From assembly GCF_001547895.1 (NCBI RefSeq), contig NZ_AP014627.1, forward strand, positions 6,202,001 through 6,266,000: a stretch of 64,000 bases of DNA, written 5' to 3'. The stretch is from Pseudomonas sp. Os17. Its GTDB lineage: Bacteria; Pseudomonadota; Gammaproteobacteria; Pseudomonadales; Pseudomonadaceae. The stretch's first letter is position 1. The number at the start of each line of letters is the position of its first letter. Positions 7,673 through 20,217 of the stretch are shown here, one piece after another. A model generated the notes under the pieces. The model was not told the origin of the DNA, ran no database searches, and saw only the letters and a program-made list of their open reading frames with translations. The position numbers and the translations under genes were made by a program.

Positions 7673-10072
7673 TTATTGTTCTGGATCCAGGGGCACCCGG
7701 ACGCTCAAGGTGGTGCCTTCGCCCTGCTCGCTTTGCAGCACCAGGCTGCCGCCCATGATCAGCACCCGCTCGCGCATGCCCACCAGCCCAAAGGAGGTTG
7801 GCCGTGCCGAAGCGGTGTCGAAACCAAGACCGTCATCGCTGATGCTCATGCACAGTTCCGCGCCTTCCAGGGTCAGGGACAGTTCCACAGTATGCGCCTG
7901 GGCATGACGCATGACATTGGTCAGGGCCTCCTGGAGGATGCGGAACAGGCCGATGGCCTTGGCGTCGCTCAAACGCGGCAGGTTGTCCGGCACCTGCACC
8001 AGGCAGGGAATCTGGGTCCGTGCCTCGAACCGCCGGGCCTGCCATTCGATGGCCGAAGCAATGCCCGCATCGAGGATCGGCGGCCGCAGGGCGGTGGCCA
8101 CGTCTCGCACCAGCTGGAACAACTGGGCAATCAGGCGCTTCATGCTGTTGAGGCGCTCATGCAGGCCCGGGTCGAGCTGGGCATAGGCCAGCTCGCACAT
8201 GGACGTTTCCAGCTTGAGCACGGTAAGCATCTGCCCCAGTTCGTCATGGACTTCCCGGGCAATGCGGGCCTTTTCTTCCTCGCGCACGCTCTCCAGGTGC
8301 GCCGACAGCTCGCGCAATTGCTCCCGGGAGCTGGCCAGTTCCAGCTCGATGCGCTTGCTTTCGCTGATGTCCCAGACGATACCGTCCCAAACGAAGGCGC
8401 CGTCATCCAGGCGCCGGGTAATGGCCTTGATCTCGGCCCAGCGCTGCTGGCCCTGACGGGTCAGGATGCGGCCCTGCCAGGACCAGTCGCTGTCGGTATC
8501 CAGGGCCTGGTCCTGGGTCTGGTGGTAGCTGGCCTTGTCGTCCGGGTGCACCAGGCTGCGCAGGCCGGTGTCCCGGTGAGCCAATACCGCCGGTGGGTAG
8601 CCCACCAGGGTTTCGCTGCCTTCGCTGATGTAGGCAAAGTCGATCTGCCCGGTGACCGGCGCCCGTTCCAGGCGAAACACCAGGCCCGGAACGTTGGCGG
8701 CAATGCCCTGCAGGCGCGCTTCGCTTTCACGCAGGGCCGCCAGGGCCCGCCGGCGCTCGGTGACATCGTTGAGATAGACCACCAGGTACTCGCTGTCGCG
8801 AAAGCGCAGGAAGCTCAATGACACGTCCGCCGGCAGAATACTGCCATCAGCGCGCACACACTCCGTCTCGAAGCTTTGCACCCCCTCCTCGCTGGCCCGG
8901 GCCCGTTTCCACAGGTTGAGCCAACGATCCATGTGCAGGTTGGGTTCGAAATCGATCAACGGCCGGTCAATCACCCCGCCCGCCGGATAGCCGAGCATCT
9001 CCTCGGCGGCGCGGTTGGCGTAGCGCACGTGGCTGTCCCAGTTGACCCAGAGAATGCCCACGGTGCTCTGGTCGATGGAAAACTGCGTCAGGCGCAGGGC
9101 TTCCTCGCTGGCGGCGCGCAGGGCGATGTCCTCGCGAGCCGCCAACAGCCGCTGCTCCAGGGTGCGTTGCTGACGGCGCTGCCAGAAGACGATCGCCAGG
9201 CTGGCCAACAGCAGGATCACCAACAGCAGGCTGAGGTTCTGCCAGACGCCGGGGGACTGCCCCAGCCGCGGGTACTTGGGCTGCAGCCAGCGACTGTGGA
9301 GTTGTTCCAGATCCTTGGCCGGAATCGCATGCAGAGCTCTTTCGACGATGCTGGCCAGCTCCGGCCAGTCGCGCCGGGTCGCTACCCGCAACAGCTGCGG
9401 CAGGCCAATGTCGCCCACCACCGCCAGCCCGGCGAACTCCGCCTCCCCCGACAGGCGACTGAGCTGGGCCTCGTCCACAACCGCATAACGGGCCTGTTGG
9501 CTCAGCAGCAACTGCAGGGCCTGGCGCTCCAGGGGCACCCCTTGCAGGTTCAGATTGGGATAGGTCTGACGCAGGTAGTCGGCCACCGCGCTGGGCATCC
9601 GCACCGCGACCCGGGCCTGGCTGTCGAGCTTTTCCAGCTCGACTGCGCCCGCCCCCTTGCGCTCCCCCACCACCAGTTGCGGCACGCGCATGTAAGGGTC
9701 GCTGAACAGCCACAGGCGCAGGCCGGCAGGTGTCTGGGTCAGGCCCGGAGCCATGTCCACTTCGCCGTCGCGCAAGGCTCTTTCCAGTTGTGCCTGATCA
9801 GGGAAGTTGCGCCAGCTGAGCTCGATCTTCAGCGCCTGGGCCAACGCCTGCATCAGTTCGACGTTGGCGCCGGATAAACGCTGCAGGCGCCGGTCGTACT
9901 GAGCGAAGGGCGCCTGCAGCACCAGCCCCACGCGCAATTCCGGGTGCTGCTCAAGCCATTGCCGCTGCTCCTGGCTCAAGGCCGCCATGGGCCCGGGAGA
10001 CGTGGGCGCCGCCCAGCCTATCAAGGGAAGGCAGACACAGCCGATAAGCAAAAGGCAGCGAAAAAGCATCAT
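7673..10072 (-). CDS. agtS: Membrane sensor histidine kinase AgtS with solute-binding sensor domain
   Basis: About 799 aa. Order of parts: signal/first hydrophobic segment (residues 3-22); periplasmic SBP_bac_3-type domain (about 30-255); transmembrane helix (about 279-296); coiled linker; two PAS domains (about 320-435 and 445-570); HisKA_3 with phospho-acceptor H609 in REVHDELGQ; HATPase with SDDGLGFD and GLVGMRERV near the C-terminus. The ATG at 10072 is chosen because the MMLFRCLLL start gives a clean signal segment; an upstream TTG in frame is less likely. The periplasmic domain is built like an amino-acid binding protein, so it may read the ligand directly. It pairs with AgtR and is divergent from the DUF3530 gene. 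Confidence 0.88.
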   Translation of the reverse strand: MMLFRCLLLIGCVCLPLIGWAAPTSPGPMAALSQEQRQWLEQHPELRVGLVLQAPFAQYDRRLQRLSGANVELMQALAQALKIELSWRNFPDQAQLERALRDGEVDMAPGLTQTPAGLRLWLFSDPYMRVPQLVVGERKGAGAVELEKLDSQARVAVRMPSAVADYLRQTYPNLNLQGVPLERQALQLLLSQQARYAVVDEAQLSRLSGEAEFAGLAVVGDIGLPQLLRVATRRDWPELASIVERALHAIPAKDLEQLHSRWLQPKYPRLGQSPGVWQNLSLLLVILLLASLAIVFWQRRQQRTLEQRLLAAREDIALRAASEEALRLTQFSIDQSTVGILWVNWDSHVRYANRAAEEMLGYPAGGVIDRPLIDFEPNLHMDRWLNLWKRARASEEGVQSFETECVRADGSILPADVSLSFLRFRDSEYLVVYLNDVTERRRALAALRESEARLQGIAANVPGLVFRLERAPVTGQIDFAYISEGSETLVGYPPAVLAHRDTGLRSLVHPDDKASYHQTQDQALDTDSDWSWQGRILTRQGQQRWAEIKAITRRLDDGAFVWDGIVWDISESKRIELELASSREQLRELSAHLESVREEEKARIAREVHDELGQMLTVLKLETSMCELAYAQLDPGLHERLNSMKRLIAQLFQLVRDVATALRPPILDAGIASAIEWQARRFEARTQIPCLVQVPDNLPRLSDAKAIGLFRILQEALTNVMRHAQAHTVELSLTLEGAELCMSISDDGLGFDTASARPTSFGLVGMRERVLIMGGSLVLQSEQGEGTTLSVRVPLDPEQ

Positions 10073-10146
10073 CTGAAGTCTCACACCCTGACAAATACTG
10101 ACCAACCCATTAGGCTGCCGGAATTACTTCTGGCCTGGAATATCCG

Positions 10147-11136
10147 ATGCCCCTTGTCCACCGCTCGGCACTGCCTGCATTGTGCCTGTCGCTGATCCTG
10201 CCCTGGACCTTTTCTGCACAAGCCGCCGATCCGGCTCCGGAAACCAAGGCTCCCGAGGAACAACCGGCGCAACGCCAACCCCTGCCCGAGCGCAGCCAGG
10301 AAGACGCCAGCGCCCTGGCACGCCAGTTGCCGGCCCAGGAGCAGCAACAACTGCAAGCCGGCGGTGACACCTTCCTGGCCCTGTGGAAGCCGGCCAACAC
10401 CAGCGACCCCAAGGGCGTGGTGATTATCCTCCCCGGCGCCGGTGAAACCGCTGACTGGCCGCAAGCCGTGGCGCCACTGCGCAACAAATTGCCGGACACC
10501 GACTGGGGCAGCCTGAGCCTGACCCTGCCGGACATGCTCAGCGAAGCGGCCCAGCCGCGGGTAGTCGAGGCGGCTCCAGCCCCCACCGACAAGAGCAACA
10601 CCGCCAAGGACGCCAGCACTGAAGCCAAGCCCATCGAACAGGTGGCCGGCGGCGAAACCGACGTGGCCGACCGTGTCGTCGCGGAAAGTACCGAGGAACA
10701 GGTCAAGGCCGATGCCGAGCGTATCTTTACCCGGATCGACGCGGCCCTGGCCTTCGCCGAACAACAGAATGCGCGCAGCATCGTGCTTCTGGGCCACGGC
10801 ACGGGCGCCTACTGGGCTGCCCGTTACCTGAGCGAGAAGCAGCCCTCGCAAGTGCAAAAACTGGTGATGGTGGCCGCTCAAGCGCCGGCCAACGGCAAGC
10901 CCCAACTGGCGGAACTGACACCGACCCTGAAACTGGCCACTGCGGACTTTTTCTACGCCGACAAGAGCGCCGCACAGAAAGCCGCGCTGGAGCGGCTGCA
11001 AGCCAGCAAGCGCCTGAAGCATTCGAACTTCAGCCAGATCCCGCTCAAGGCCGTGCCGGGCAATGCTGCCGCCCAGCAAGAGCAATTGTTCCGCCGGGTC
11101 CGCGGCTGGCTGAACCCACAACCGACCGACAGCTGA
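10147..11136 (+). CDS. Exported DUF3530 protein (alpha/beta-hydrolase-like)
   Basis: A 329-aa protein with a Sec signal peptide (residues 1-27, cleavage near AQA-A), then a low-complexity Glu/Pro/Gln-rich stretch. The conserved part holds WKPANTSDPKGVVIILPGAGE, and later IVLLGHGTGAYWAARYL, which has the Gly-x-Gly-x-Gly nucleophile-elbow shape with His/Thr where lipases have Ser. The family is annotated DUF3530; its function is unknown to me. The same gene stands at this position in other pseudomonads (P. aeruginosa PA0599). The missing elbow Ser suggests it is not a standard serine hydrolase. Confidence 0.82.
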   Translation: MPLVHRSALPALCLSLILPWTFSAQAADPAPETKAPEEQPAQRQPLPERSQEDASALARQLPAQEQQQLQAGGDTFLALWKPANTSDPKGVVIILPGAGETADWPQAVAPLRNKLPDTDWGSLSLTLPDMLSEAAQPRVVEAAPAPTDKSNTAKDASTEAKPIEQVAGGETDVADRVVAESTEEQVKADAERIFTRIDAALAFAEQQNARSIVLLGHGTGAYWAARYLSEKQPSQVQKLVMVAAQAPANGKPQLAELTPTLKLATADFFYADKSAAQKAALERLQASKRLKHSNFSQIPLKAVPGNAAAQQEQLFRRVRGWLNPQPTDS

Positions 11137-11196
11137 AGACACCGGCCGCCATCGCCTGAGTAACGACGACGGCGGCGCGGCCCAGGCTTATCGATC

Positions 11197-11964
11197 TCAG
11201 CGAAAGTCCCGGCGCTGGCGGATCAGGGCATAAGCACTGTGCAGCTCCCGGGTCTTTTCCGTGGCCTCACGTATCTGCTCCGTACTGGCGCCACTGCCGG
11301 CAATCTTGTCCGGGTGATGGCGGCTGAGCAGTCGTCGATAGGCGCGCTTGATCTGCGATGGCTCGCTGGTGGCGGCGACCCCCAGCAGACGTAGCGCCTC
11401 CTGATAGGTCAACGGCGCTTCGGCCAGCGCGCGTCTTGCCGGACCATACTCCTGTGCCAGGGCCTGGATCTGCTCCGACGTCCAGCCCAGCCACTTGCCC
11501 CAGAGCTGGATCAGTTCACGCTCCGCCGGCCCTACCCGGCCATCGGCCCAGACCATGCGCCAGCAGGCACGCAGCACCCCTTCCGCAGCGTGGGGCTGGG
11601 CTTTGAGGCGCCGCAGATAGCCGCGCAGACGATCATTGCCCGACTTGCCCCGGTTGAACGCCGCTATGGCCCTGCGCTGTGCTGTTTCATTCATGTCCAG
11701 CGAGCGCATTTCCTGGCGTGCTTGCTGAATGTGCCCATCCACCACCCGACCGTCACTTTTCGCCAGGCGCCCCAACAGCACGAACAACAGTTCATCGTTG
11801 CGCAACGCAGAGGGTCCACCCAGACGCTCACGCACATGTGCCCAGCTGTGCAGTTGCAGACGCCGGTCCAGCGCCTGCCCCAACAACGCCCCAAGCATGG
11901 CCCCCGGAATGCTGGCAATTGCAAAACCCGCTCCGGCTCCGATCAGAGTCCCTGGCCACCACAT
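11197..11964 (-). CDS. djlA: DjlA-like membrane-anchored J-domain co-chaperone
   Basis: A 255-aa protein with one N-terminal glycine-rich membrane segment (residues 5-28, GAGAGFAIASIPGAMLGALLG). A TerB-type central region (about 48-170) follows, then a C-terminal J domain (about 190-250) with the essential HPD in LLSRHHPDK. This is the DjlA layout; it stimulates DnaK ATPase at the inner membrane. The start at 11964 lies 1 nt after the murU stop, the common reading; an earlier ATG at 11994 would overlap murU by 29 nt and lacks the anchor at the very N-terminus. It is probably co-transcribed with amgK-murU. Confidence 0.88.
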   Translation of the reverse strand: MWWPGTLIGAGAGFAIASIPGAMLGALLGQALDRRLQLHSWAHVRERLGGPSALRNDELLFVLLGRLAKSDGRVVDGHIQQARQEMRSLDMNETAQRRAIAAFNRGKSGNDRLRGYLRRLKAQPHAAEGVLRACWRMVWADGRVGPAERELIQLWGKWLGWTSEQIQALAQEYGPARRALAEAPLTYQEALRLLGVAATSEPSQIKRAYRRLLSRHHPDKIAGSGASTEQIREATEKTRELHSAYALIRQRRDFR

Positions 11965-11965
11965 T

Positions 11966-13662
<1,697 letters not shown>

Positions 13663-13792
13663 TACAAGGGTCTCCGACGGCGCTAGCCGTCAAGCGGGTC
13701 ATGCTTTATTATCCAGCATCTTTTTCAGACCATCGAGAGGCGTGCGGCCCACACCGCGGGCAGATGGCACGCAGGAAGCCCGGACTAATAAG
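13663..13792. promoter_or_regulatory. Divergent amgK/lptD intergenic region
   Basis: A 130-nt gap between divergent genes. It contains a perfect 6-bp hairpin (GACGGC at 13676-13681, GCCGTC at 13686-13691) and an AT-rich TTTATTATCC near 13705-13714 that could serve as a -10 for lptD. I saw no convincing envelope-stress (GAACTT-type) -35 box. Confidence 0.35.
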
Positions 13793-16618
13793 ATGGCATT
13801 GAAATCCCCCGCGTTTCGTAAAAAATTCCCGTTGCTGGTTACCGGCGGTTTGCTGGCCCTGCAACCTCTAGCCACTTCCTTCGTGGTCGCTGCGGAACAG
13901 TATGACTGCTCAGTCTCTGCTTCGGGTGGCTGGGCCTGTGCGCCGAAAACCAGCGCAGCCCAACTGCCTCCACGGCCGGTTCACGACGCCAACTCGGTCA
14001 GCTCCAGCGTTGCTACAGCGGCTGATGCCGGCGCTGCGGGCGAAGCAGCCAGCGGCGACAAGCCGACGCTGGTGACCGAAGCCAAAGGCCGTGGACTGAA
14101 ATCCCGCAGTGCGGACTACAGCCACCTCGACTGGGTGCCGCGTGAGAAGCTCACCGCCGCTCAATTGGCCGAGACTGGTCCTTACTGCTCTGGTTCCTAT
14201 ATCGAACCGATTCGTCCTGGCATGAATGACAAGACGAATAAAAGTGACGCCCCGACCTTTATCGGCGCCAAGGCCTCGCGTTATCAGCAGGAAGCACAAG
14301 TGGCGACCCTGGCCGGTGACGTGGTCATGCGCCAGGGCAGCATGCAGGTCGAGGCCGACGAGGCCAACCTGTACCAGGCCGAGAACCGTGGCGAACTGAG
14401 CGGCAACGTACGGATTCGCGACAACGGCACGCTGATGGTCGGCGACCACGCCGACGTGCAACTCGACACCGGTGAAGCCAAGGTCGACAACGCCGAATAC
14501 GTGATGCACAAGTCGCGGGTACGGGGCAGTGCGCTGTACGCCAAGCGTGCGGAAAACGCCATCATCCGCCTCAAGGATGGTACGTACACCACCTGCGAAC
14601 CGAACAGCAACGCCTGGCAGCTCAAGGGCAACAACATCACCTTGAACCCGGCCACCGGCTTCGGTACCGCGACCAACGTGACCTTGCGGGTCAAAGATAT
14701 TCCGGTGCTCTACACCCCGTATATCTACTTCCCGATCGACGACCGTCGCCAGTCCGGCTTCCTGCCACCGAGCATCAGTACTGGCAGCGACACCGGCTTC
14801 ATGCTGGTCACGCCGTACTACTTCAACCTGGCACCTAACTACGACGCCACGTTGTACCCACGCTACATGGCCAAGCGCGGCCTGCTGATGGAAGGCGAAT
14901 TCCGCTACCTGACCAAGAGCAGCGAAGGTCAGTTCGGCGCGGCTTACCTCAACGACGACGATACTGATCGCAGCAAGCAGACCGACTACGAAAAAACCCG
15001 CTACATGCTCAACTGGCAGCACAAGGGCGGGCTTGATTCGCGTCTGATGACCGAGGTCGACTACACCAAGATCAGCGATCCCTATTACTTCCAGGATCTG
15101 CAGACTGATCAGATTGGCGTGAAGTCCACCGACTATGTTAACCAGCAAGGCGTCGTGACCTATCGTGGCGACGACTACACCGCTCGCCTCAACGTACAGG
15201 CGTACGAGCTGGCCAGCGTATCCAACATTACGCCGTACAACAAACTGCCGCAGATCACTTTCAACGGTGCTCTGCCGTACCATCCGCAAGGTTTGGATTT
15301 CACCTATGAAACCGAGTTGGTGCGGTTTGAGCGGGATCTGCTCAATGGTAACTACACGGACAAAGACGGTGGCCCGTTCAACTCGAACGGCACAGTGGGC
15401 ACCCCACGCCTTGATACCAACGTTGCTGGTCTGGCACGTTCCAACGGCGACCGCCTGAACCTCAAACCCGGTGTCAGCCTGCCGCTGAACTGGAGTTATG
15501 GCTACCTGACACCGTCCCTCAAGTACATGTACACCCAGTACAATCTTGACTTGGACGCCCAAGGTAAAAATGACCTGGTGATTAACCGCAACCGAGCGGC
15601 AGCGCTTGGCGAGTCATACAAGAGCTCGCAGAATCGTGGCGTTCCAATCGCCAGCCTCGACGGTGGCCTGTACTTCGACCGCGACACTCAATGGTTTGGT
15701 AAAAACTACCGCCAGACCCTGGAACCCCGCGCGTTCTACCTCTATGTACCCGAGGAAGACCAGAAGGACATCCCGGTGTTCGATACCGGCGAATACACCT
15801 TCAACTACGCCTCGCTGTTCCGCGACAACCGCTTCTCGGGCTCCGACCGCGTCGGCGACGAGAACAAGTTGTCCCTGGGCGTAACCAGCCGCTGGATCGA
15901 GGACAACGGTTTCCAGCGTCAACGCATCAGCGTCGGCCAGGCTCTGTACTTCAAGGACCGCACCGTCCAGCTCCCGGGTATCGACTACCGCACCCGCGAC
16001 GACGCCAAGTCCAACGTCTCGCCTTACGCGCTTGAATACGAGTACCGCTACAACCGCGACTGGCGTACCACTGCCGACTACAACTGGGACCCGGACAGCC
16101 ACAGCCCGCGTTCCGGCAGTGCGATGCTCCACTACCAGCCTGAAGACAACCCGAACAAGGTCATCAACGCCGGCTATCGCTACCGCAACGACCAGATCCG
16201 CTATGACCAGAACAGCGGCACCTGGAAAATGGGTGGCGACTACGGCACTGCGGGCCAGCCTGGCTACGTGAAGGACTACTACAAGATCCAGCAGCATGAC
16301 TTCTCGGTGATCTGGCCGATCGTGCCGCAATGGAACGCCATCAGCCGTTGGCAGTACGACTACAACCGTAACCGCACGCTCGAGGCCTTCGGTGGTTTCG
16401 AATACGACAACTGCTGCTGGAAACTGCGCCTGATCAGCCGTTACTGGGTCAAGTATGACGAGTTCAGTCAGAACGCTCCGGAAAACGAGAAAGGCGACCG
16501 CGGCATCTTCCTCCAAATTGTTCTGAAGGGTCTCGGTGGCGTCATGGGCACCAAAGTAGAGAGCTTCCTCGACAAAGGCATCCAAGGTTATCGTGAACGT
16601 GAAGACCAAGCTTTCTGA
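13793..16618 (+). CDS. lptD: LPS-assembly outer-membrane protein LptD
   Basis: A 941-aa beta-barrel protein that inserts lipopolysaccharide into the outer leaflet together with LptE. A signal peptide (about residues 1-34, cleavage after VVAA) is followed by an N-terminal region, an LptA/OstA-like jelly-roll (about 165-290, with [20 protein letters not shown]) and the C-terminal barrel. Cysteines visible are C39 and C49 near the mature N-terminus, one near 139, C268, and the adjacent pair C874-C875 in DNCCW. These fit the family's long-range disulfides that switch on the translocon. The ATG at 13793 gives the canonical signal peptide. It overlaps surA by 26 nt. Confidence 0.96.
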   Translation: MALKSPAFRKKFPLLVTGGLLALQPLATSFVVAAEQYDCSVSASGGWACAPKTSAAQLPPRPVHDANSVSSSVATAADAGAAGEAASGDKPTLVTEAKGRGLKSRSADYSHLDWVPREKLTAAQLAETGPYCSGSYIEPIRPGMNDKTNKSDAPTFIGAKASRYQQEAQVATLAGDVVMRQGSMQVEADEANLYQAENRGELSGNVRIRDNGTLMVGDHADVQLDTGEAKVDNAEYVMHKSRVRGSALYAKRAENAIIRLKDGTYTTCEPNSNAWQLKGNNITLNPATGFGTATNVTLRVKDIPVLYTPYIYFPIDDRRQSGFLPPSISTGSDTGFMLVTPYYFNLAPNYDATLYPRYMAKRGLLMEGEFRYLTKSSEGQFGAAYLNDDDTDRSKQTDYEKTRYMLNWQHKGGLDSRLMTEVDYTKISDPYYFQDLQTDQIGVKSTDYVNQQGVVTYRGDDYTARLNVQAYELASVSNITPYNKLPQITFNGALPYHPQGLDFTYETELVRFERDLLNGNYTDKDGGPFNSNGTVGTPRLDTNVAGLARSNGDRLNLKPGVSLPLNWSYGYLTPSLKYMYTQYNLDLDAQGKNDLVINRNRAAALGESYKSSQNRGVPIASLDGGLYFDRDTQWFGKNYRQTLEPRAFYLYVPEEDQKDIPVFDTGEYTFNYASLFRDNRFSGSDRVGDENKLSLGVTSRWIEDNGFQRQRISVGQALYFKDRTVQLPGIDYRTRDDAKSNVSPYALEYEYRYNRDWRTTADYNWDPDSHSPRSGSAMLHYQPEDNPNKVINAGYRYRNDQIRYDQNSGTWKMGGDYGTAGQPGYVKDYYKIQQHDFSVIWPIVPQWNAISRWQYDYNRNRTLEAFGGFEYDNCCWKLRLISRYWVKYDEFSQNAPENEKGDRGIFLQIVLKGLGGVMGTKVESFLDKGIQGYREREDQAF

Positions 16619-17915
16619 TTGTCTGCGCCCGCTGATGCTGGGCGCGCTGTTCCTGAGTACCGCGGCCAGCGCCGCGGTGCAGTCCATCGACAAGGTCGTG
16701 GCCATCGTCGATAACGACGTGGTCATGCAGAGCCAGTTGGACCAGCGGGTTCACGAAGTCCAGCAAACCATCGCCAAGCGTGGCGGTGGCGTGCCACCTA
16801 CCAGCGTTCTGGAACAGCAAGTTCTGGAGCGCCTGATCGTTGAAAACCTGCAACTGCAGATTGGCGAGCGTTCCGGCATCCGCATCACCGATGAAGAGCT
16901 GAACCAGGCCATCGGCACCATTGCCCAGCGCAACAGCATGAGCATCGAGCAGTTCCGCGCCGCCCTGGCTCACGATGGCCTGTCTTATGAAGACGCGCGT
17001 GATCAGGTTCGCCGCGAGATGATCATCAGCCGCGTGCGTCAACGCCGTGTGGCCGAACGCATTCAGGTGTCGGAGCAGGAGGTGAAGAACTTCCTGGCCT
17101 CGGACCTGGGCAAGATGCAGCTCTCCGAAGAACTGCACCTGGCCAATATCCTGATCCCGACCCCGGAAAGCGCCAACTCCGAAGCGATTCAGAGTGCCGC
17201 CCGCCAGGCCATGGACGTGTACCAGCAACTCAAGCAAGGTGCGGACTTCGCCCAACTGGCGATTGCCCGCTCCGGCAGTGATAACGCCCTGGAAGGCGGC
17301 GACATGGGCTGGCGTAAAGCCGCTCAACTGCCTCCACCGTTCGACCGCGAACTGAGCGCAATGGCCGTTGGCGACATCACCCAGCCAGCACGCACCCCAG
17401 GCGGTTTCATCATCCTCAAGCTGCTGGACAAGCGCGGTGGCGGCAATCAGGTGCGTGACGAAGTGCATGTACGCCACATCCTGATCAAGCCAAGCGAAAT
17501 TCGCAGCGAAGAAGAGACCAAGCGCCTAGCGCAGAAGCTCTATGAGCGCATCGAAGCCGGCGAAGACTTCGCCGAACTGGCGAAAAGCTACTCCGAAGAC
17601 CCAGGCTCGGCACTCAACGGCGGTGATCTGAACTGGATCGACCCGAACGCCCTGGTACCGGAATTCCGCGAAGTGATGGCCAAGACCCCACAAGGTCAGC
17701 TGTCCAAGCCGTTCAAGAGTCCTTATGGCTGGCACGTACTGGAAGTCCTTGGCCGTCGCGCCACCGACAGCACCAGCCAGGCCCGTGAGCAACAAGCCAT
17801 GACCGTCCTGCGCAACCGCAAGTACGACGAAGAGCTGCAGACCTGGTTGCGACAGATCCGTGACGAGGCCTACGTCGAAATCAAACTGCCTGGCGCTGAA
17901 CAGGCGGCACAGTGA
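16593..17915 (+). CDS. surA: Periplasmic chaperone/peptidyl-prolyl isomerase SurA
   Basis: A 440-aa protein with a signal peptide (residues 1-28, cleavage near ASA-A). A SurA N-terminal chaperone domain (about 30-170) is followed by two parvulin (PpiC) domains, about 180-280 and 290-390; the second carries [16 protein letters not shown] and [13 protein letters not shown]. It escorts outer-membrane proteins such as LptD across the periplasm, which fits its place directly behind lptD. Translation starts at a GTG (16593) inside the lptD 3' end, suggesting coupling. Confidence 0.95.
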   Translation: MNVKTKLSDCLRPLMLGALFLSTAASAAVQSIDKVVAIVDNDVVMQSQLDQRVHEVQQTIAKRGGGVPPTSVLEQQVLERLIVENLQLQIGERSGIRITDEELNQAIGTIAQRNSMSIEQFRAALAHDGLSYEDARDQVRREMIISRVRQRRVAERIQVSEQEVKNFLASDLGKMQLSEELHLANILIPTPESANSEAIQSAARQAMDVYQQLKQGADFAQLAIARSGSDNALEGGDMGWRKAAQLPPPFDRELSAMAVGDITQPARTPGGFIILKLLDKRGGGNQVRDEVHVRHILIKPSEIRSEEETKRLAQKLYERIEAGEDFAELAKSYSEDPGSALNGGDLNWIDPNALVPEFREVMAKTPQGQLSKPFKSPYGWHVLEVLGRRATDSTSQAREQQAMTVLRNRKYDEELQTWLRQIRDEAYVEIKLPGAEQAAQ

Positions 17916-18901
17916 AACCCAGACGTTTCGCTTTGACACCCGGCGAACCGGCGGGTATAGGTCCTGACCTATGCCTGCTGCTCGCCTCGCAACCCCAGCC
18001 TTACCCCCTGATTGCCATTACCAGCCGCGACCTGCTCCTTGAGCGGGCCGCGCAACTGGGTGTGGCAGTCAATCTGCTGCCGGTGACCCTGGAGCAACTG
18101 CCGAATCAACCCGCCCCCGCAAACAGCCTGTATGTCTGGGACACCCCCCTGGGCAAACCGGTGGTCAGCGGCCAGCTGGACCAGGCCAATGCCGCCTTCG
18201 TCCTGGAAACCCTGACCCGCGCTGGCCAGGGCTGCCTGGATGGGCACTTTGCCGGCATGATCACAGCCCCCGTGCACAAGGGCGTGATCAACGACTCCGG
18301 AATCGCCTTTTCCGGGCATACCGAATTTCTCGCGGACCTGACCCACACCGAACAAGTGGTGATGATGCTGGCCACCCGTGGCCTGCGCGTGGCCCTGGTG
18401 ACCACCCACCTGCCCTTGCGGGAGATTGCCGACGCCATCACCGTCGAGCGCCTGGAGCGGGTCACACGGATCCTGCATGCCGACCTGCAGCATAAGTTCG
18501 GCATCCCCCAGCCACGCATCCTGGTGTGTGGGCTCAACCCTCATGCCGGTGAAGGCGGACACCTGGGCCGCGAAGAAATCGACATCATCGAACCCACCCT
18601 AGAGCGCCTGCGCAATGAAGGCATGGACCTGCGCGGTCCATTGCCAGCCGACACTCTGTTTACCCCCAAATATCTGGAGCACTGCGACGCAGTGCTGGCG
18701 ATGTACCACGACCAGGGCTTGCCCGTGCTGAAATACAAAGGCTTCGGCGCGGCCGTCAATGTGACGCTCGGCCTGCCGATCATCCGCACCTCCGTCGACC
18801 ACGGCACCGCCCTGGACCTGGCCGGCAGCGGCAAGATCGACACCGGCAGCCTGCAGGTCGCCCTGGAAACCGCCTACCAGATGGCCGAGAACCGTTTATG
18901 A
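17912..18901 (+). CDS. pdxA: 4-hydroxythreonine-4-phosphate dehydrogenase
   Basis: A 329-aa cytoplasmic enzyme of de novo pyridoxal-phosphate synthesis, oxidising 4-phosphohydroxy-L-threonine. Metal-site histidines are visible in [19 protein letters not shown] and [16 protein letters not shown]. The N-terminal [12 protein letters not shown] is the family signature. The start is a GTG overlapping the surA stop, and the stop overlaps the ksgA start (ATGA), so the whole lptD-surA-pdxA-ksgA run is tightly coupled. Confidence 0.96.
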   Translation: MKPRRFALTPGEPAGIGPDLCLLLASQPQPYPLIAITSRDLLLERAAQLGVAVNLLPVTLEQLPNQPAPANSLYVWDTPLGKPVVSGQLDQANAAFVLETLTRAGQGCLDGHFAGMITAPVHKGVINDSGIAFSGHTEFLADLTHTEQVVMMLATRGLRVALVTTHLPLREIADAITVERLERVTRILHADLQHKFGIPQPRILVCGLNPHAGEGGHLGREEIDIIEPTLERLRNEGMDLRGPLPADTLFTPKYLEHCDAVLAMYHDQGLPVLKYKGFGAAVNVTLGLPIIRTSVDHGTALDLAGSGKIDTGSLQVALETAYQMAENRL

Positions 18902-19710
18902 GCGAGCAATACCAACACCGGGCGCGCAAGCGCTTCGGTCAGAACTTCCTGCACGACGCCGGCGTCATCGACCGCATCCTGCGGGCCATCCACGCCAAAC
19001 CCGAAGACCGCATGCTGGAAATCGGCCCGGGCCAGGGCGCCCTGACCGAAGGCCTGCTGGGCAGCGGCGCGCAGCTGGATGTGGTGGAGCTGGACAAGGA
19101 CCTGATCCCGATCCTCAACCAGCAGTTCGCCGGCAAGAGCAACTTCAACCTGCATCAGGGCGATGCCCTGAAGTTCGACTTCAACACCCTGGGCGCGGCG
19201 CCAAGCAGCCTGCGGGTGGTCGGCAACCTGCCCTACAACATCTCCACTCCGCTGATCTTCCACCTGCTGCAGAACGCCGGACTGATCCGCGACATGCACT
19301 TCATGCTGCAAAAGGAAGTGGTCGAGCGTCTGGCAGCCGGACCCGGTGGCGGTGACTGGGGCCGCCTGTCGATCATGGTCCAGTATCACTGCCGCGTGGA
19401 ACACCTGTTCAATGTCGGTCCCGGCGCCTTCAACCCGCCACCGAAAGTCGACTCGGCCATCGTGCGCCTGGTGCCTCATGCGGTACTGCCACACCCGGCC
19501 AAGGATCACCGACTGCTGGAACGCATCGTGCGCGAAGCCTTCAACCAGCGCCGCAAGACCCTGCGCAATACCCTCAAGGCCCTCCTCAGCAGCGCCGAGA
19601 TCGAAGCCGCCGGCGTCGACGGCAGCCTGCGCCCCGAGCAATTGGACCTGGCCGCCTTCGTGCGCCTGGCCGATCAGCTGGCCGACCAGCCCAAGCCTGC
19701 TGCCGACTGA
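18898..19710 (+). CDS. ksgA: 16S rRNA dimethyladenosine transferase
   Basis: A 270-aa SAM-dependent methyltransferase that dimethylates two adjacent adenines in helix 45 of 16S rRNA. SAM-binding motif I is [13 protein letters not shown] and the catalytic motif IV is GNLPYNIST. The N-terminal [11 protein letters not shown] is the family start. It is also called rsmA; ksgA is used here to avoid confusion with the CsrA-like RsmA that is the target of RsmY in this window. Confidence 0.96.
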   Translation: MSEQYQHRARKRFGQNFLHDAGVIDRILRAIHAKPEDRMLEIGPGQGALTEGLLGSGAQLDVVELDKDLIPILNQQFAGKSNFNLHQGDALKFDFNTLGAAPSSLRVVGNLPYNISTPLIFHLLQNAGLIRDMHFMLQKEVVERLAAGPGGGDWGRLSIMVQYHCRVEHLFNVGPGAFNPPPKVDSAIVRLVPHAVLPHPAKDHRLLERIVREAFNQRRKTLRNTLKALLSSAEIEAAGVDGSLRPEQLDLAAFVRLADQLADQPKPAAD

Positions 19711-19836
19711 GCGTTACCTCTGCCCGAGATCGGGTAGGACGCCGGACAGGATGTCTGGTTTACTACCCGGTACTTGACCTAGACTGACCTCCATCAGCTT
19801 TGTCCCGCGCCCCGCTTTGCTTTAAAGGCCTCTTGC

Positions 19837-20217
19837 ATGTCCGATCCTCGTTATCAGGTCGATGTCAGCGTCGTCACCCGCTTTCTGGCAGACCAATCGC
19901 AACCCGAGCAGAACCGCTTCGCATTCGCCTACACCATCACCGTTCATAACAATGGCTCGCTCCCGGCCAAGCTGCTGTCCCGGCACTGGGTGATCACCGA
20001 CGGCGACGGCCACGTGGAAGAAGTGCGCGGCGCCGGCGTGGTTGGCCAGCAACCGCTGATCGCCGCCGGCAAGAGCCACACCTACAGTAGCGGCACCGTG
20101 ATGACCACCCGGGTCGGCAACATGCAGGGCAGCTACCAGATGCTCGCCGAAGACGGCAAACAGTTCGACGCCATCATCGCGCCCTTCCGCCTGGCGGTCC
20201 CCGGAGCCCTGCACTGA
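19837..20217 (+). CDS. apaG: ApaG domain protein
   Basis: A 126-aa single-domain protein of fibronectin-type III fold. Family features are [24 protein letters not shown] and [20 protein letters not shown]. The molecular role is uncertain; it is co-inherited with apaH. Its stop overlaps the apaH start (TGATG). A 126-nt gap separates it from ksgA, long enough for its own promoter, though none was clear. Confidence 0.93.
   Translation: MSDPRYQVDVSVVTRFLADQSQPEQNRFAFAYTITVHNNGSLPAKLLSRHWVITDGDGHVEEVRGAGVVGQQPLIAAGKSHTYSSGTVMTTRVGNMQGSYQMLAEDGKQFDAIIAPFRLAVPGALH

Noticed and set aside
6871..7758. A long plus-strand frame across agtR
   Set aside because: It is antisense to a clear response regulator and shows no domain.
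10147..11136. A classical serine esterase or lipase
   Set aside because: The elbow reads GHGTG where Ser is required, and the family is the uncharacterised DUF3530.
13910..15562. A 550-residue open frame antisense to lptD
   Set aside because: lptD is unambiguous on the other strand; long antisense frames without stops are common at this GC content. The same applies to long frames antisense to prkA (21941-23575), dnaG (31332-33059) and the FadE genes.
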